NCBI RefSeq assembly: GCF_051859565.1
Contig: NZ_JBHYFK010000006.1
Location: 1-64,000 of the forward strand
Length of the DNA: 64,000 nt
Reading direction: 5' to 3'
Source: Glycocaulis sp051859565
Lineage (GTDB): Bacteria; Pseudomonadota; Alphaproteobacteria; Caulobacterales; Maricaulaceae
Below the pieces are notes generated by a model, which searched no databases, was not told the DNA's origin, and saw only the letters and a list, made by a program, of their open reading frames with translations. The stretch's first letter is position 1; each line of letters starts with the position of its first letter. The translations under genes and the position numbers were made by a program. Shown here piece after piece: positions 1 to 8,427 of this stretch.

Positions 1-2
1 AC

Positions 3-350
3 TACTCGCTGGTCGACATCGCGCCTTTCCCGCGCAAACCCTGGGAGGTGTGCGAGGTCGTGTCGCCCCTGAAGCCATTTGAAGCCATGGCGATGGAAAA
101 GGCCGTGATCGTGTCGGATGTGCGGGCGCTGGCCGAGATCGTGGAGCACGAGGAGCGCGGCCTGCAGTTTGCCAAGGGCTCGACCCAGGCTCTTGCCGAT
201 GCACTCGAGCGCCTGATCCTTGACCCGGCCTTGCGCGCACAGCTGGGTGCCGAGGCGCGCCGCTGGGTGCTGGCCCACCGCACCTGGGACGTGGCGGGCG
301 CCCGCGTGGCAGACGTTTACCGCAAGGTGCTGACTGACAGAGGGCGGTAG
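3..350 (+). CDS. Glycosyltransferase C-terminal end (5' truncated by window)
   Basis: The reading frame is open from the window edge, so the gene starts outside; only the last 115 residues are visible. They match the C-terminal half of a GT-B (group 1/GT4-type) glycosyltransferase. The segment PLKPFEAMAMEKAVIVSD is the usual nucleotide-sugar-binding stretch (P..K..E.MA...PVV.S), followed by the typical run of a residue range, a helix with LILDP..R..LG and a terminal W....VA..Y helix. It would transfer a sugar onto a surface glycan. It ends one base before the convergent methyltransferase gene and belongs to the glycan region on its right. Donor and acceptor cannot be told. Confidence 0.8.
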   Translation, partial: YSLVDIAPFPRKPWEVCEVVSPLKPFEAMAMEKAVIVSDVRALAEIVEHEERGLQFAKGSTQALADALERLILDPALRAQLGAEARRWVLAHRTWDVAGARVADVYRKVLTDRGR

Positions 351-351
351 C

Positions 352-2478
352 CTAGCTCCCGGGGCGCAAGCTGGCCAAATACGAGTCGAGCTCCATTGCT
401 TTTGCATTGATGCCCTGTCCGCGGAGCAATTGAGCCAAATCTTCATGGGGCACAATGACCTCGGCGAACGGTGTGGCACAGAGGTCCGTTTGCTTTTGCG
501 GGTCAGCAGAGAGCGAATCCGAAGCGGCGTTCAGCAGCACGAGCGTACACCGCTTGCGCACTGCAGCGGGCAGCTTGGTGTAGTTAATGGAGACGACGTG
601 TTCAGCCGCATGAAGTGCGCTGTCTGCGAGAATCGCCGCCTCGTTCTTTGCTCTCAGACCGTCGCTTGAAACCACAAAGGCACGTTGTCCGGCTGCCTTG
701 AGTGCCTTGTGCGTGGCCTTGCCCTTGGATCCGCTTTTGGGCGAGCACACAACGGCACTGGCTGGTGATTTGACAGTTACGGCATGGCTGCGAGCTTCGG
801 TGATGAATGTTAGCAGTCCGAGATCGACGAAGTGATCCACGACCCGCTTCACACGTTTGCTGGGGCTTTTGTCATAATAGTCGTCAAATGAAATCACGCC
901 GGCTGGCACCACTCTGTGGTAGTAATATTTCAAATCTGTTGCGCAGCCCTTGAGGGAATGGTCGCCGTCAATAAACAGATAGTTGATGCTGTCAGGCGTC
1001 TGATCCACCACTTCGTGCGAAAAGCCCTTTACAGGACGCACACGGTCGCCAAAGCGCTGTACATTCGCGCTGTAGGCTTCAAATGTCGGCTGGAGACCTT
1101 CAGTCATGGCGTGATTTTCAAATGTATCCACTGAGACAATGGATGCATCAACGCCTTCCGTCCCCTCCGCGAGGAAGTTGGTGGATTTTCCGTGATAGGC
1201 ACCGATCTCCACCAGTGCGGCCCCTGGTGTGGCGCATCTGCCAGCATGGAACAGCGCCAGGGCCTGCTCCTGATGAAGATAGCCGTGAACCTGATTGCAG
1301 GCTTCAAATCTGTCTTCCGCCATAGGGCTGGTGATGAAATACCCAACGGGGGATTTGCCTACAAACGCGCGCCAACGCAGCTTGCCGCCCCCTGCCTTGA
1401 TCTCTACCGGGCCAGGGCCGCTAACCAGCACAGGCCCGGTAGACATATCCTGATCCTGGCCCTTTGGCAGTTCCCTGAGCGTCCCGCCGCCCGATAGCGA
1501 CACTTCGCCAGTCAGGCGGTCGATGCGAAGTGTTGCGCCATCCAGCTGATGTTCTTGCGTGCAAAACCGTTTGACTGCCGCCTGTTCTTTGGGCCCCACG
1601 CCAATTTCCCCATCCAGATGTGGCAAGATTGCATTCGCCCAGCGGCGCCTTAACTCAGCTTCACTAAAATAGCGCGTCACGTCGTCAAATTGCTTGCGTG
1701 CCCGCTCCTCGGAGCGCTCGCTTACCAGCTTGCTCACCGTTTCGGCCATGGCAGGCAAGGGCGCTGACAGCGAAAACAGTTCGTCCGGCATGTCATTGTA
1801 CAAAACCCACCGTCCATACAGCAACACGTCAAAAGTGGAGCGCCCGTAGTCATACCGGTCGCATATCCGCACCATGCCGTGAACCTGCGGAACCACCTCT
1901 TCCATGCGGATGCGCCCCAGCGCCTTTACGTTCGGCGCATCGACGGGAGGGACTTTGTCCGGAAACGTCCAGAACTGCACTTCTGGCAAGCTTCGGATTA
2001 GCGAAGTCACGGCGTCGCGATAGGCAGCCATGGGTGGATGATCTGCCTTCCAGTAGAGCAACACCCGCGGCTCCTCAGGAAGGGGGGTGTATTCGTCGGG
2101 CATATTCAGCTTGCTGGGGCGATACAGACACTCCGCCTTCAGGCCCAGTTTGCGCAAGTCCGCAGCAGCTGTCGCTGTGTTGGTGTAGATGGCGCGAGGT
2201 GGATAATCTACTATCTGAGATGCGAACGACTTGTCGTTAAGGGCTCTATTAACAACGCTCTGCAGCGCATATAGTATAGAGTTACAATTTTCTTGGGATG
2301 GTATTTTTCTTGTGTTGTGTGATATGAAAACCTTATCCGTTGAGATAAATTTTTCCTTTTCAAAAAGTAATGCTTCTGCATTAAGGGGAATAAGACTTGC
2401 CAATCTCCGGGCGCCATTAATGCTGCCCGACGTGCTGAATATTTTTACGCACTCTTTTGTGTACATGCCAATTCTCAA
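352..2478 (-). CDS. Large mosaic protein with class I methyltransferase domain
   Basis: This 708-residue protein has at least three parts. Residues 1-280 look like a divergent glycosyltransferase-type fold (VLLYWKADHPPM near 139 and FDVLLYGRWVLYND near 216 recall the end of a GT-B domain). Residues 400-570 are a Methyltransf_24-type SAM domain, with VEIGAYHGKS at 423-432 as the SAM loop and FIDGDH at 502-507. The last 130 residues are a separate, unrecognised domain. The first 80 codons (about 2230-2478) are clearly richer in A+T than the rest, which suggests that the N-terminus was acquired by recombination. It probably modifies a glycan or glycolipid. The substrate is unknown. Confidence 0.6.
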   Translation of the reverse strand: MRIGMYTKECVKIFSTSGSINGARRLASLIPLNAEALLFEKEKFISTDKVFISHNTRKIPSQENCNSILYALQSVVNRALNDKSFASQIVDYPPRAIYTNTATAAADLRKLGLKAECLYRPSKLNMPDEYTPLPEEPRVLLYWKADHPPMAAYRDAVTSLIRSLPEVQFWTFPDKVPPVDAPNVKALGRIRMEEVVPQVHGMVRICDRYDYGRSTFDVLLYGRWVLYNDMPDELFSLSAPLPAMAETVSKLVSERSEERARKQFDDVTRYFSEAELRRRWANAILPHLDGEIGVGPKEQAAVKRFCTQEHQLDGATLRIDRLTGEVSLSGGGTLRELPKGQDQDMSTGPVLVSGPGPVEIKAGGGKLRWRAFVGKSPVGYFITSPMAEDRFEACNQVHGYLHQEQALALFHAGRCATPGAALVEIGAYHGKSTNFLAEGTEGVDASIVSVDTFENHAMTEGLQPTFEAYSANVQRFGDRVRPVKGFSHEVVDQTPDSINYLFIDGDHSLKGCATDLKYYYHRVVPAGVISFDDYYDKSPSKRVKRVVDHFVDLGLLTFITEARSHAVTVKSPASAVVCSPKSGSKGKATHKALKAAGQRAFVVSSDGLRAKNEAAILADSALHAAEHVVSINYTKLPAAVRKRCTLVLLNAASDSLSADPQKQTDLCATPFAEVIVPHEDLAQLLRGQGINAKAMELDSYLASLRPGS

Positions 2479-2736
2479 ACGCTCGTATCCACATTGAATT
2501 CGATTTGTTCCTTATCAGGTCGTTGGGCAGCCTTCAAGCTGAACTATTTGTTTGAGGGCATATGCTTGCCTTGACCGACTACATCACGCCAGCTAGTGCT
2601 GGAAACGCTTTTCTCGCGAGGATGTCGTTGAAGGGTCAATCTACTAACTTCAATTTGTTGCGATCGCGAGGTTTGTCTGTCGAACGTCAGATGACCGATG
2701 GGGCACCCTACGTCAGCAGGCCTCGAGGCATTTCTT

Positions 2737-4506
2737 ATGAATGAAATACCCCCCCAGTCTAAGCTTAACAAGGCGGCTATACCGGCCAAACTACTGGTCA
2801 TGATTGGCGGCATGCGGTGTGGGACCCGGGCGATGCTGCGCTATCTGTCTCAGCACCCTCAGCTCTGCCCCCACGAAAAGGCGCACGACCCCCACTTCTT
2901 TTCCAGTGATGAGAACTGGAAGAAAGGGCTGAGCTGGTATCTCTCAGGATGGGCCGAGTTCGACCCCGAAACCCATCTCTACGGGCTTGAATCGTCCACC
3001 CACTATACCAAATACCCCCTTATCAAGCGGGTGCCTGAGCGGATGCGGCGCTCAGGCTTGGACTTCACCTTCATCTACGCCATGAGGGATCCGATCGAGC
3101 GGATCGAAAGTCACTTTGTCCATAATGCGGGCAAGGGATATGTCGATCCCGACAACCCGAAGGCAAGAGCCAGGTTTCTTGCCCAGGCGCTAGCGTATTC
3201 TGACTACAATATGCAGCTTGAGCGCTTCGAGAACGCGTTTCCCGGGAAGCGGTTATTCATCTACGCACTTGAGGATCTCCAACAAAGGCGCGCCGAGTTG
3301 CTGGGCCGCCTTTCAGAATTTCTGCAGATTGATTCATTCCCGTTTGAAGAGGTGCCCTACGTCCGCACCAAGCTGTCAGAAAATGCGCAGAAAATCCGTC
3401 TGACGGAGGCTGAGAAGGAAGCCGCCGCTCATAAGCTGGCAGATGGCATTTCTGCTCTGGCGTCCAGGGGCGTTATTGATCCTGGAAAGTGGCAAACCTA
3501 CTCGCAGTACGCGCCCAAGCGGGTTGTAGACTTGTTGGAACCTCGCCCGGCTTGTCCGGCGGTAAACCGGCTGGGCTCGCGGCTGGCTTTCCTGACGGTA
3601 GATACCGAGGCCATGCGCTACCGGGCGAAAAACCGCCACGTCAACAAGCTGATCTGGGGGGAGCACCCAAAAGGGCGCGCCGGGATCAGGGAAATGGCGG
3701 CGATAGGCAAGGAGTTTGGCGCCCGGCACGTCTTCTTTCTCGATATGTGTGAAGAAGAGCTGTTCGGCGAGTCGATCGCTGAGGTGGCCCGCTATCTTGG
3801 TGATGCGGGGGAAGACGTGCAGCTTCACGCTCACCCGGAGATTCTGCCCGATACGTTCTGGGCGCGTCACGACTTGCCGTCTGAGCCGTCCCAGATGAAC
3901 GAGTTCGACAAGAGCCGGGCGCACTTCGTCCTGAAGCACTTTGCCGACCGGCTGGCGCAGCTTACCGGACGGCCTACGCTCGCCTACCGGGCCGGATCAT
4001 TCCGCTGGAGCGGCGCGACCATTGAGGCAATGGCCGAGGCGGGGTTGCAGCTTTCCTTTAACGCCAGCCACAAATCTGCCGCCATGGGGCGCGGCGCGCA
4101 GCCTGCCGAGCTGGATGGCCCGTACCGCTGGTCCAACGGAGTGATCGAAATTCCGCTGACCGAGGAGCAGCGTGATGAAAGCGTCTTTGCTTCGTTCGCC
4201 TTCCCCATGAAACGCGACGGAGCACACAATGTGAAAGCGCTCTATCGCAAATATGCTCTGCAGGACCGGAGCGGTGAGAAACGTAAATTCCTCAACCTGC
4301 TCACCCACTCATGGTCATTGCTGGAGTTCGACGAAGGCGGAAAGATCGCCAATTATGTGAATGACCAGCGAACGGAAGAATATCGGGCACTGGTGGGCAT
4401 GATTGCCAAAGACTTTGATATCCTGTCCTCGGACCAGTTTGCGAGCTTGCCCGAGGGCGAGCGGGAAAAGGCTCTCGCTCCCGGTCACCAGCTGCTGCCG
4501 GCCTGA
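2737..4506 (+). CDS. Sulfotransferase fused to CE4-type polysaccharide deacetylase
   Basis: The protein has 589 residues and two enzymatic domains. Residues 18-260 form a sulfotransferase: the 5'-phosphosulfate loop is GGMRCGT (24-30) and the 3'-phosphate motif is MRDPIERIESH (116-126), so PAPS should be the donor. Residues 283-510 resemble WalW/WbmS-type polysaccharide deacetylases, with FLTVDTEA (metal Asp 289), VQLHAHPEI (His 364 and 366) and YRAGSFRW (415-424). The start at 2737 is preferred over an ATG 39 bases upstream because GAGG lies 8 bases before it. A second sulfotransferase and cysDNC follow. The protein could deacetylate and sulfate the same amino sugar, which is an inference. 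No signal peptide is visible, so it is probably cytoplasmic. Confidence 0.8.
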   Translation: MNEIPPQSKLNKAAIPAKLLVMIGGMRCGTRAMLRYLSQHPQLCPHEKAHDPHFFSSDENWKKGLSWYLSGWAEFDPETHLYGLESSTHYTKYPLIKRVPERMRRSGLDFTFIYAMRDPIERIESHFVHNAGKGYVDPDNPKARARFLAQALAYSDYNMQLERFENAFPGKRLFIYALEDLQQRRAELLGRLSEFLQIDSFPFEEVPYVRTKLSENAQKIRLTEAEKEAAAHKLADGISALASRGVIDPGKWQTYSQYAPKRVVDLLEPRPACPAVNRLGSRLAFLTVDTEAMRYRAKNRHVNKLIWGEHPKGRAGIREMAAIGKEFGARHVFFLDMCEEELFGESIAEVARYLGDAGEDVQLHAHPEILPDTFWARHDLPSEPSQMNEFDKSRAHFVLKHFADRLAQLTGRPTLAYRAGSFRWSGATIEAMAEAGLQLSFNASHKSAAMGRGAQPAELDGPYRWSNGVIEIPLTEEQRDESVFASFAFPMKRDGAHNVKALYRKYALQDRSGEKRKFLNLLTHSWSLLEFDEGGKIANYVNDQRTEEYRALVGMIAKDFDILSSDQFASLPEGEREKALAPGHQLLPA

Positions 4507-4533
4507 GCGATGGAAGGCGCAGGAAGGCTCTCA

Positions 4534-4606
4534 GATGCTCAATACGTTCCGTGAATTACCCGTTTCGGTCGCGGTGAGGGATCACGCGTTGGAGAAGATG
4601 GCATGA
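4534..4606 (+). CDS. Possible 23-codon leader ORF coupled to the sulfotransferase
   Basis: A short frame begins with ATG after AGGAAGG at a suitable distance and ends in a TGA that overlaps the ATG of the next gene (ATGA at 4603-4606). This layout would couple its translation to the sulfotransferase. The peptide has no recognisable motif, and the downstream gene also has its own GGAG eight bases before its ATG, so the small ORF may be chance. Confidence 0.25.
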
Positions 4607-5445
4607 GCGATCCCAAACTGTGCATTATTGGCGGGAGTCCCCGCAGCGGGACCCGGAACTTTGCTGATCTGATATCGGCGCACCCCGATACACAGCTATT
4701 TGGCGAAGTGGGCCATTACGCCCTGCCAAAGGTGAAGGGCGCCCTCGAGGAGATGGCGGCCTATCATGCTGAGGAGGCGGCGCGGCGTACCCTTCGCGGG
4801 CGAGGCCGCCAGAAGAAGTTTGCTTCGCATCGTGTCGCCCTGACATTGACGGGAATGTACGCCAAAAGCCCTCAAATGCCATTCAACTTTAATGCCTTAA
4901 CCTCCAGACATGTCGTCGGCTTCAAGACGCCGCAGATAGAGAAGCGTTGGCGGCTGATGAATGAGCTATACGGCGAGTTCGAAAATGAACGGCACTTCTT
5001 CTTCTGTATCCGCAATCTGGATCAGAATTTCCTTTCTCTTCATAGCCGTGGCTGGAGGAAGGACGTAGAAGAATATGTGGAGCGCTTGCTGCCGCTCCTG
5101 CAATCTATTGTGAAGTTCAAGGCCTGGAACGAGAGCAAGGATGGGGGGTGGCAGATCCACCTGTTGCATCTTAATGCGTTTCTGGATGCCGCCTCCCGCG
5201 AGGACTGGCTGTTTGACCGCGTCTATCGCCCATTATTCGGCGGCGATGGGCGGCAACCGGCTGCACAAGCGCTAGCCAGCACCAGTAACAGAAACTCCAC
5301 GCTGAACGTCACAGGGAAGCCCGCGCGCTCCGAGCTCACTGAGGAAGAGCGGGATTTCCTGACCAACAGTGCCGAGCTGAAGGAGGCTGTTAAGCGCTTC
5401 AACGCCGCGTTCAACACCGACCTTCCCATCCTTACGCCAAAGTGA
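4603..5445 (+). CDS. Sulfotransferase family protein
   Basis: This 280-residue protein has a PAPS-binding loop, GGSPRSGTRNF, at residues 9-19, right after the first beta strand, and a strand-helix further on (FFFCIRNLDQNFLSLHSR, near 127-144) in the place of the 3'-phosphate-binding motif. These are the hallmarks of the P-loop sulfotransferase family. The arginine of the second motif is in a less standard context (IRNLDQN), so it is a divergent member. It follows the fusion sulfotransferase and faces cysNC, 12 bases away, whose product supplies PAPS. The likely acceptor is a surface glycan or glycolipid. A GGAG sequence precedes the ATG by eight bases. Confidence 0.75.
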   Translation: MSDPKLCIIGGSPRSGTRNFADLISAHPDTQLFGEVGHYALPKVKGALEEMAAYHAEEAARRTLRGRGRQKKFASHRVALTLTGMYAKSPQMPFNFNALTSRHVVGFKTPQIEKRWRLMNELYGEFENERHFFFCIRNLDQNFLSLHSRGWRKDVEEYVERLLPLLQSIVKFKAWNESKDGGWQIHLLHLNAFLDAASREDWLFDRVYRPLFGGDGRQPAAQALASTSNRNSTLNVTGKPARSELTEEERDFLTNSAELKEAVKRFNAAFNTDLPILTPK

Positions 5446-5457
5446 TTGTTCCCACTC

Positions 5458-7359
5458 CTACCCGATCAGTCCCTGTTTGATCAGCTGGTCGATCACCTGT
5501 TCGGCGGCCTCTTCGGCGGACATTTCGCCGGTGCGCAGGTGCAGTTCGGGCGTTTCGGGGGCTTCATAGGGGCTGTCGAAGCCGGTGAAGTTCTTGATCT
5601 CGCCGGCTTGAGCCTTCTTGTAGAGGCCTTTGGGGTCGCGCTGGATGCACAGCTCCAGCGGTGCATCTACAAACACTTCGATGAAGCGACCCTCTTCCAG
5701 CATCTCGCGGACCATGGCGCGCTCGGCGCGGAAGGGCGAGATGAAGGAGCAGGTCACGATCAGACCGGCATCCACAAACAGGCGGGCCACCTCGCCAATG
5801 CGGCGGATGTTTTCCACCCGGTCGGCATCGGTGAAGCCCAGATCCCGGTTCAGCCCGTGGCGCACATTGTCGCCGTCCAGCGAATAGGTGTGGCGCCCGC
5901 CTTCGGCCAGCTTGCGCTCGACCAGATTGGCGATTGTTGACTTGCCCGCGCCCGACAGGCCGGTGAACCAGAGCACGCACGGCTTCTGGCCTTTCATGGC
6001 GGCGCGGCGGGTCTGATCGACATCCATCGCATGGGTGTGGACATTGCTGGCCCGGCGCAGGCCGAACTCGATCATACCGGCAGCAACCGTCTGATTGGTG
6101 AAACGGTCGACCAGGATGAAGGAGCCGGTATCGCGCTGGTCGGCGTAAGGATCGAAGGCGATGGCGCGGGAGGTGGCCAGCGTGCACACCCCGATTTCGT
6201 TGAGCTTCAGGCTGGTGCCGGGCTCTTTTTCGAACGTGTTTACATTCAGCTTGTGCTTGAGCGTCGTCACCGAGGCTGGCGTTACCTGGCCGCCTGCCTT
6301 GAGCAGGTAGGAACGGCCGGGGAGCATCTCCTCCTCGGCCATCCACAAAAGCTCGGCGGCAAACTGGCCGGAAACCTCCGGACGGGCCTTGGGGTCGGCG
6401 AGAATATCGCCGCGCGACACGTCAATATCGCGGTCGAGCACGATGGTCACCGCGTCGCCGGCCACGGCCTCGTTTCTGTCGCCATCAGCGGTCACGATGC
6501 GCGCGATATTGGCCGTCTTGCCGCTCAGGGCCGCGACGATCTCGTCACCGGCGGTGATCCGCCCTGAGGTGACGGCGCCGGAGAAGCCCCTGAAATCGAG
6601 ATTGGGCCGGTTCACCCACTGGACCGGCATGCGGAAAGGCCGGTTGGCCACTTCCTCGGTCGCGGTTTCCACACTCTCCAGATGGGCCAGCAGGGTAGGG
6701 CCGTCATGCCAGCTCATGGCCTCTGAAGGCGCGAAGATGTTGTCGCCATGCAGGGCCGAGATTGGTATCGGCGTGATGGTGTCAAAGCCGAGTGTCTCGG
6801 CGATACGCAGATAGTCCGACACGATCTCGTGGAAGCGCGAGCGGGAATACCCGGCGACGTCCATCTTGTTGACCGCCAGCACGGCGTGGCGGATGCCCAT
6901 CATGTTGGCGATATAGGTGTGGCGGCGCGTCTGGGTCAGCACGCCCTTGCGGGCATCCACCAGAATGATCGCGAGGTCCGCGGTCGAGGCGCCCGTCGCC
7001 ATGTTGCGGGTGTACTGCTCGTGGCCGGGTGTGTCGGCGACGACGAATTTGCGCTTTTCCGTGTTGAAGAAGCGGTAGGCGACATCAATGGTGATGCCCT
7101 GCTCGCGCTCGGCTTCCAGCCCGTCGAGCAGAAGCGCGAAATCCATCGTGTTCTCGCCGGTCGTGCCGTGCTTTTTCGAGTCACGCTCAAGCGTGGCGAT
7201 CTGATCCTCGAACAACAGCTTGGAATCGTAAAGCAGCCGTCCGATCAGCGTCGACTTGCCATCATCCACCGATCCGCAGGTGATGAAGCGCAAGACCCCC
7301 TTGTCGCCAGCCCGCGTGAGCCGGCTCAGCACGGTGCTGCGTGCGTCCCCCTCGGCCAT
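5458..7359 (-). CDS. cysNC: Sulfate adenylyltransferase subunit 1 / APS kinase fusion (CysNC)
   Basis: This bifunctional enzyme has 633 residues. The N-terminal part is the CysN GTPase, with G1 loop GSVDDGKST (29-37), the DTPGHEQY switch region and NKMD. It drives ATP sulfurylase. The C-terminal part is APS kinase (CysC), with Walker A GLSGAGKST near residue 470 and the FISPFRAER loop. Together with CysD it turns sulfate and ATP into APS and then PAPS. The start is uncertain: an in-frame GTG at 7377 overlaps cysD, while the ATG at 7359 lies two bases past the cysD stop and has GAGGG eleven bases upstream. The pairing with two sulfotransferase genes suggests PAPS for sulfation rather than only for cysteine synthesis. 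Confidence 0.95.
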   Translation of the reverse strand: MAEGDARSTVLSRLTRAGDKGVLRFITCGSVDDGKSTLIGRLLYDSKLLFEDQIATLERDSKKHGTTGENTMDFALLLDGLEAEREQGITIDVAYRFFNTEKRKFVVADTPGHEQYTRNMATGASTADLAIILVDARKGVLTQTRRHTYIANMMGIRHAVLAVNKMDVAGYSRSRFHEIVSDYLRIAETLGFDTITPIPISALHGDNIFAPSEAMSWHDGPTLLAHLESVETATEEVANRPFRMPVQWVNRPNLDFRGFSGAVTSGRITAGDEIVAALSGKTANIARIVTADGDRNEAVAGDAVTIVLDRDIDVSRGDILADPKARPEVSGQFAAELLWMAEEEMLPGRSYLLKAGGQVTPASVTTLKHKLNVNTFEKEPGTSLKLNEIGVCTLATSRAIAFDPYADQRDTGSFILVDRFTNQTVAAGMIEFGLRRASNVHTHAMDVDQTRRAAMKGQKPCVLWFTGLSGAGKSTIANLVERKLAEGGRHTYSLDGDNVRHGLNRDLGFTDADRVENIRRIGEVARLFVDAGLIVTCSFISPFRAERAMVREMLEEGRFIEVFVDAPLELCIQRDPKGLYKKAQAGEIKNFTGFDSPYEAPETPELHLRTGEMSAEEAAEQVIDQLIKQGLIG

Positions 7360-7360
7360 A

Positions 7361-8332
7361 TCAGAAATATCCCTCACGCTTTTTCTTTTCCATCGACCCG
7401 GATTCGTCGTGGTCGATCAGGCGGCCGGAGCGCTCTGACGTGCGCGCCGTCAGCATTTCCAGCACGATGTCTTCCAGTGATGTTGCATCGGACTCGATAG
7501 CCCCGGTGAGCGGATAGCAGCCCAGCGTGCGGAACCGTATCCGGCGCATTTGCGGCGTTTCGCCCGGCTGCAGCGGGAAACGGTCGTCATCGACCATGAG
7601 CAGGGTGCCTCCGCGCTCGACAACGGGACGCTCAGCGGCCAGGTAGAGCGGGACAATCGGAAGATCTTCTTCCAGGATGTACTGCCAGATATCCAGCTCG
7701 GTCCAATTGGACAGGGGGAAAACCCGGATAGATTCGCCCTGCTTGATCCGGGTGTTGAAGGTGCGCCAGAGCTCAGGGCGCTGATTGCGCGGGTCCCAGG
7801 CATGGTGGGCGTCCCGGAAGGAGAAAATCCGCTCCTTGGCGCGTGATTTCTCTTCATCGCGCCGTGCGCCGCCGAAGGCTGCGTCATAGCGATGGCGGTT
7901 CATTGCGTTGCGCAGTGCCTCGGTCTTCATCACCTGCGTGTGCAGGTTTGAACCGCTGTCGAACGGGTTGATACCGCGTTTTACGCCTTCCTCATTGATC
8001 TCCACGCGCAGTTCCAGCCCCAGCGCATTGGCCAGGGTGTCGCGGTAGGTGATCATGTCTCGGAATTTCCAGCCGGTGTCGACATGCTGCAGCGGGAATG
8101 GCGGACGGGAGGGGTAAAAGGCCTTCAGCGCCAGATGCAGCATGACCGCTGAATCCTTGCCGATGGAGTAGAGCATGACGGGATTGGCAAACTCTGCCGC
8201 AACCTCGCGCATGATGTGAATGGATTCAGCCTCCAGCGCTTTCAGGTGCGGTGACAAAGGGCGCGAGCGTTCGCCGGCGCCTGCACCAAACCGGGCAGCG
8301 TAGCTTTTAAGGTTCGCGGCGAAATCCGGCAT
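7361..8332 (-). CDS. cysD: Sulfate adenylyltransferase subunit 2 (CysD)
   Basis: This is the catalytic ATP sulfurylase subunit of the PAPS-reductase/N-type ATP pyrophosphatase fold. The PP-loop is YSIGKDSAVML, followed by the family segments PLQHVDTGWKFRDM and FGGARRDEEKSRAKER. It has 323 residues, close to the usual 300-320. A longer frame exists upstream, but it would run through the gap towards the dehydratase gene and has no family similarity, so the ATG at 8332 was chosen. It forms an operon with cysNC. The enzyme makes APS in the cytoplasm. Confidence 0.95.
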   Translation of the reverse strand: MPDFAANLKSYAARFGAGAGERSRPLSPHLKALEAESIHIMREVAAEFANPVMLYSIGKDSAVMLHLALKAFYPSRPPFPLQHVDTGWKFRDMITYRDTLANALGLELRVEINEEGVKRGINPFDSGSNLHTQVMKTEALRNAMNRHRYDAAFGGARRDEEKSRAKERIFSFRDAHHAWDPRNQRPELWRTFNTRIKQGESIRVFPLSNWTELDIWQYILEEDLPIVPLYLAAERPVVERGGTLLMVDDDRFPLQPGETPQMRRIRFRTLGCYPLTGAIESDATSLEDIVLEMLTARTSERSGRLIDHDESGSMEKKKREGYF

Positions 8333-8427
8333 GACTGCCCCGTACTTTCTTGCAAGTGTCAGGGGTGTACAGACCATCCGCTCAGCATAGTCAACACTTG
8401 CCGCGTAACCCGCGCGCGGCCTGCATG

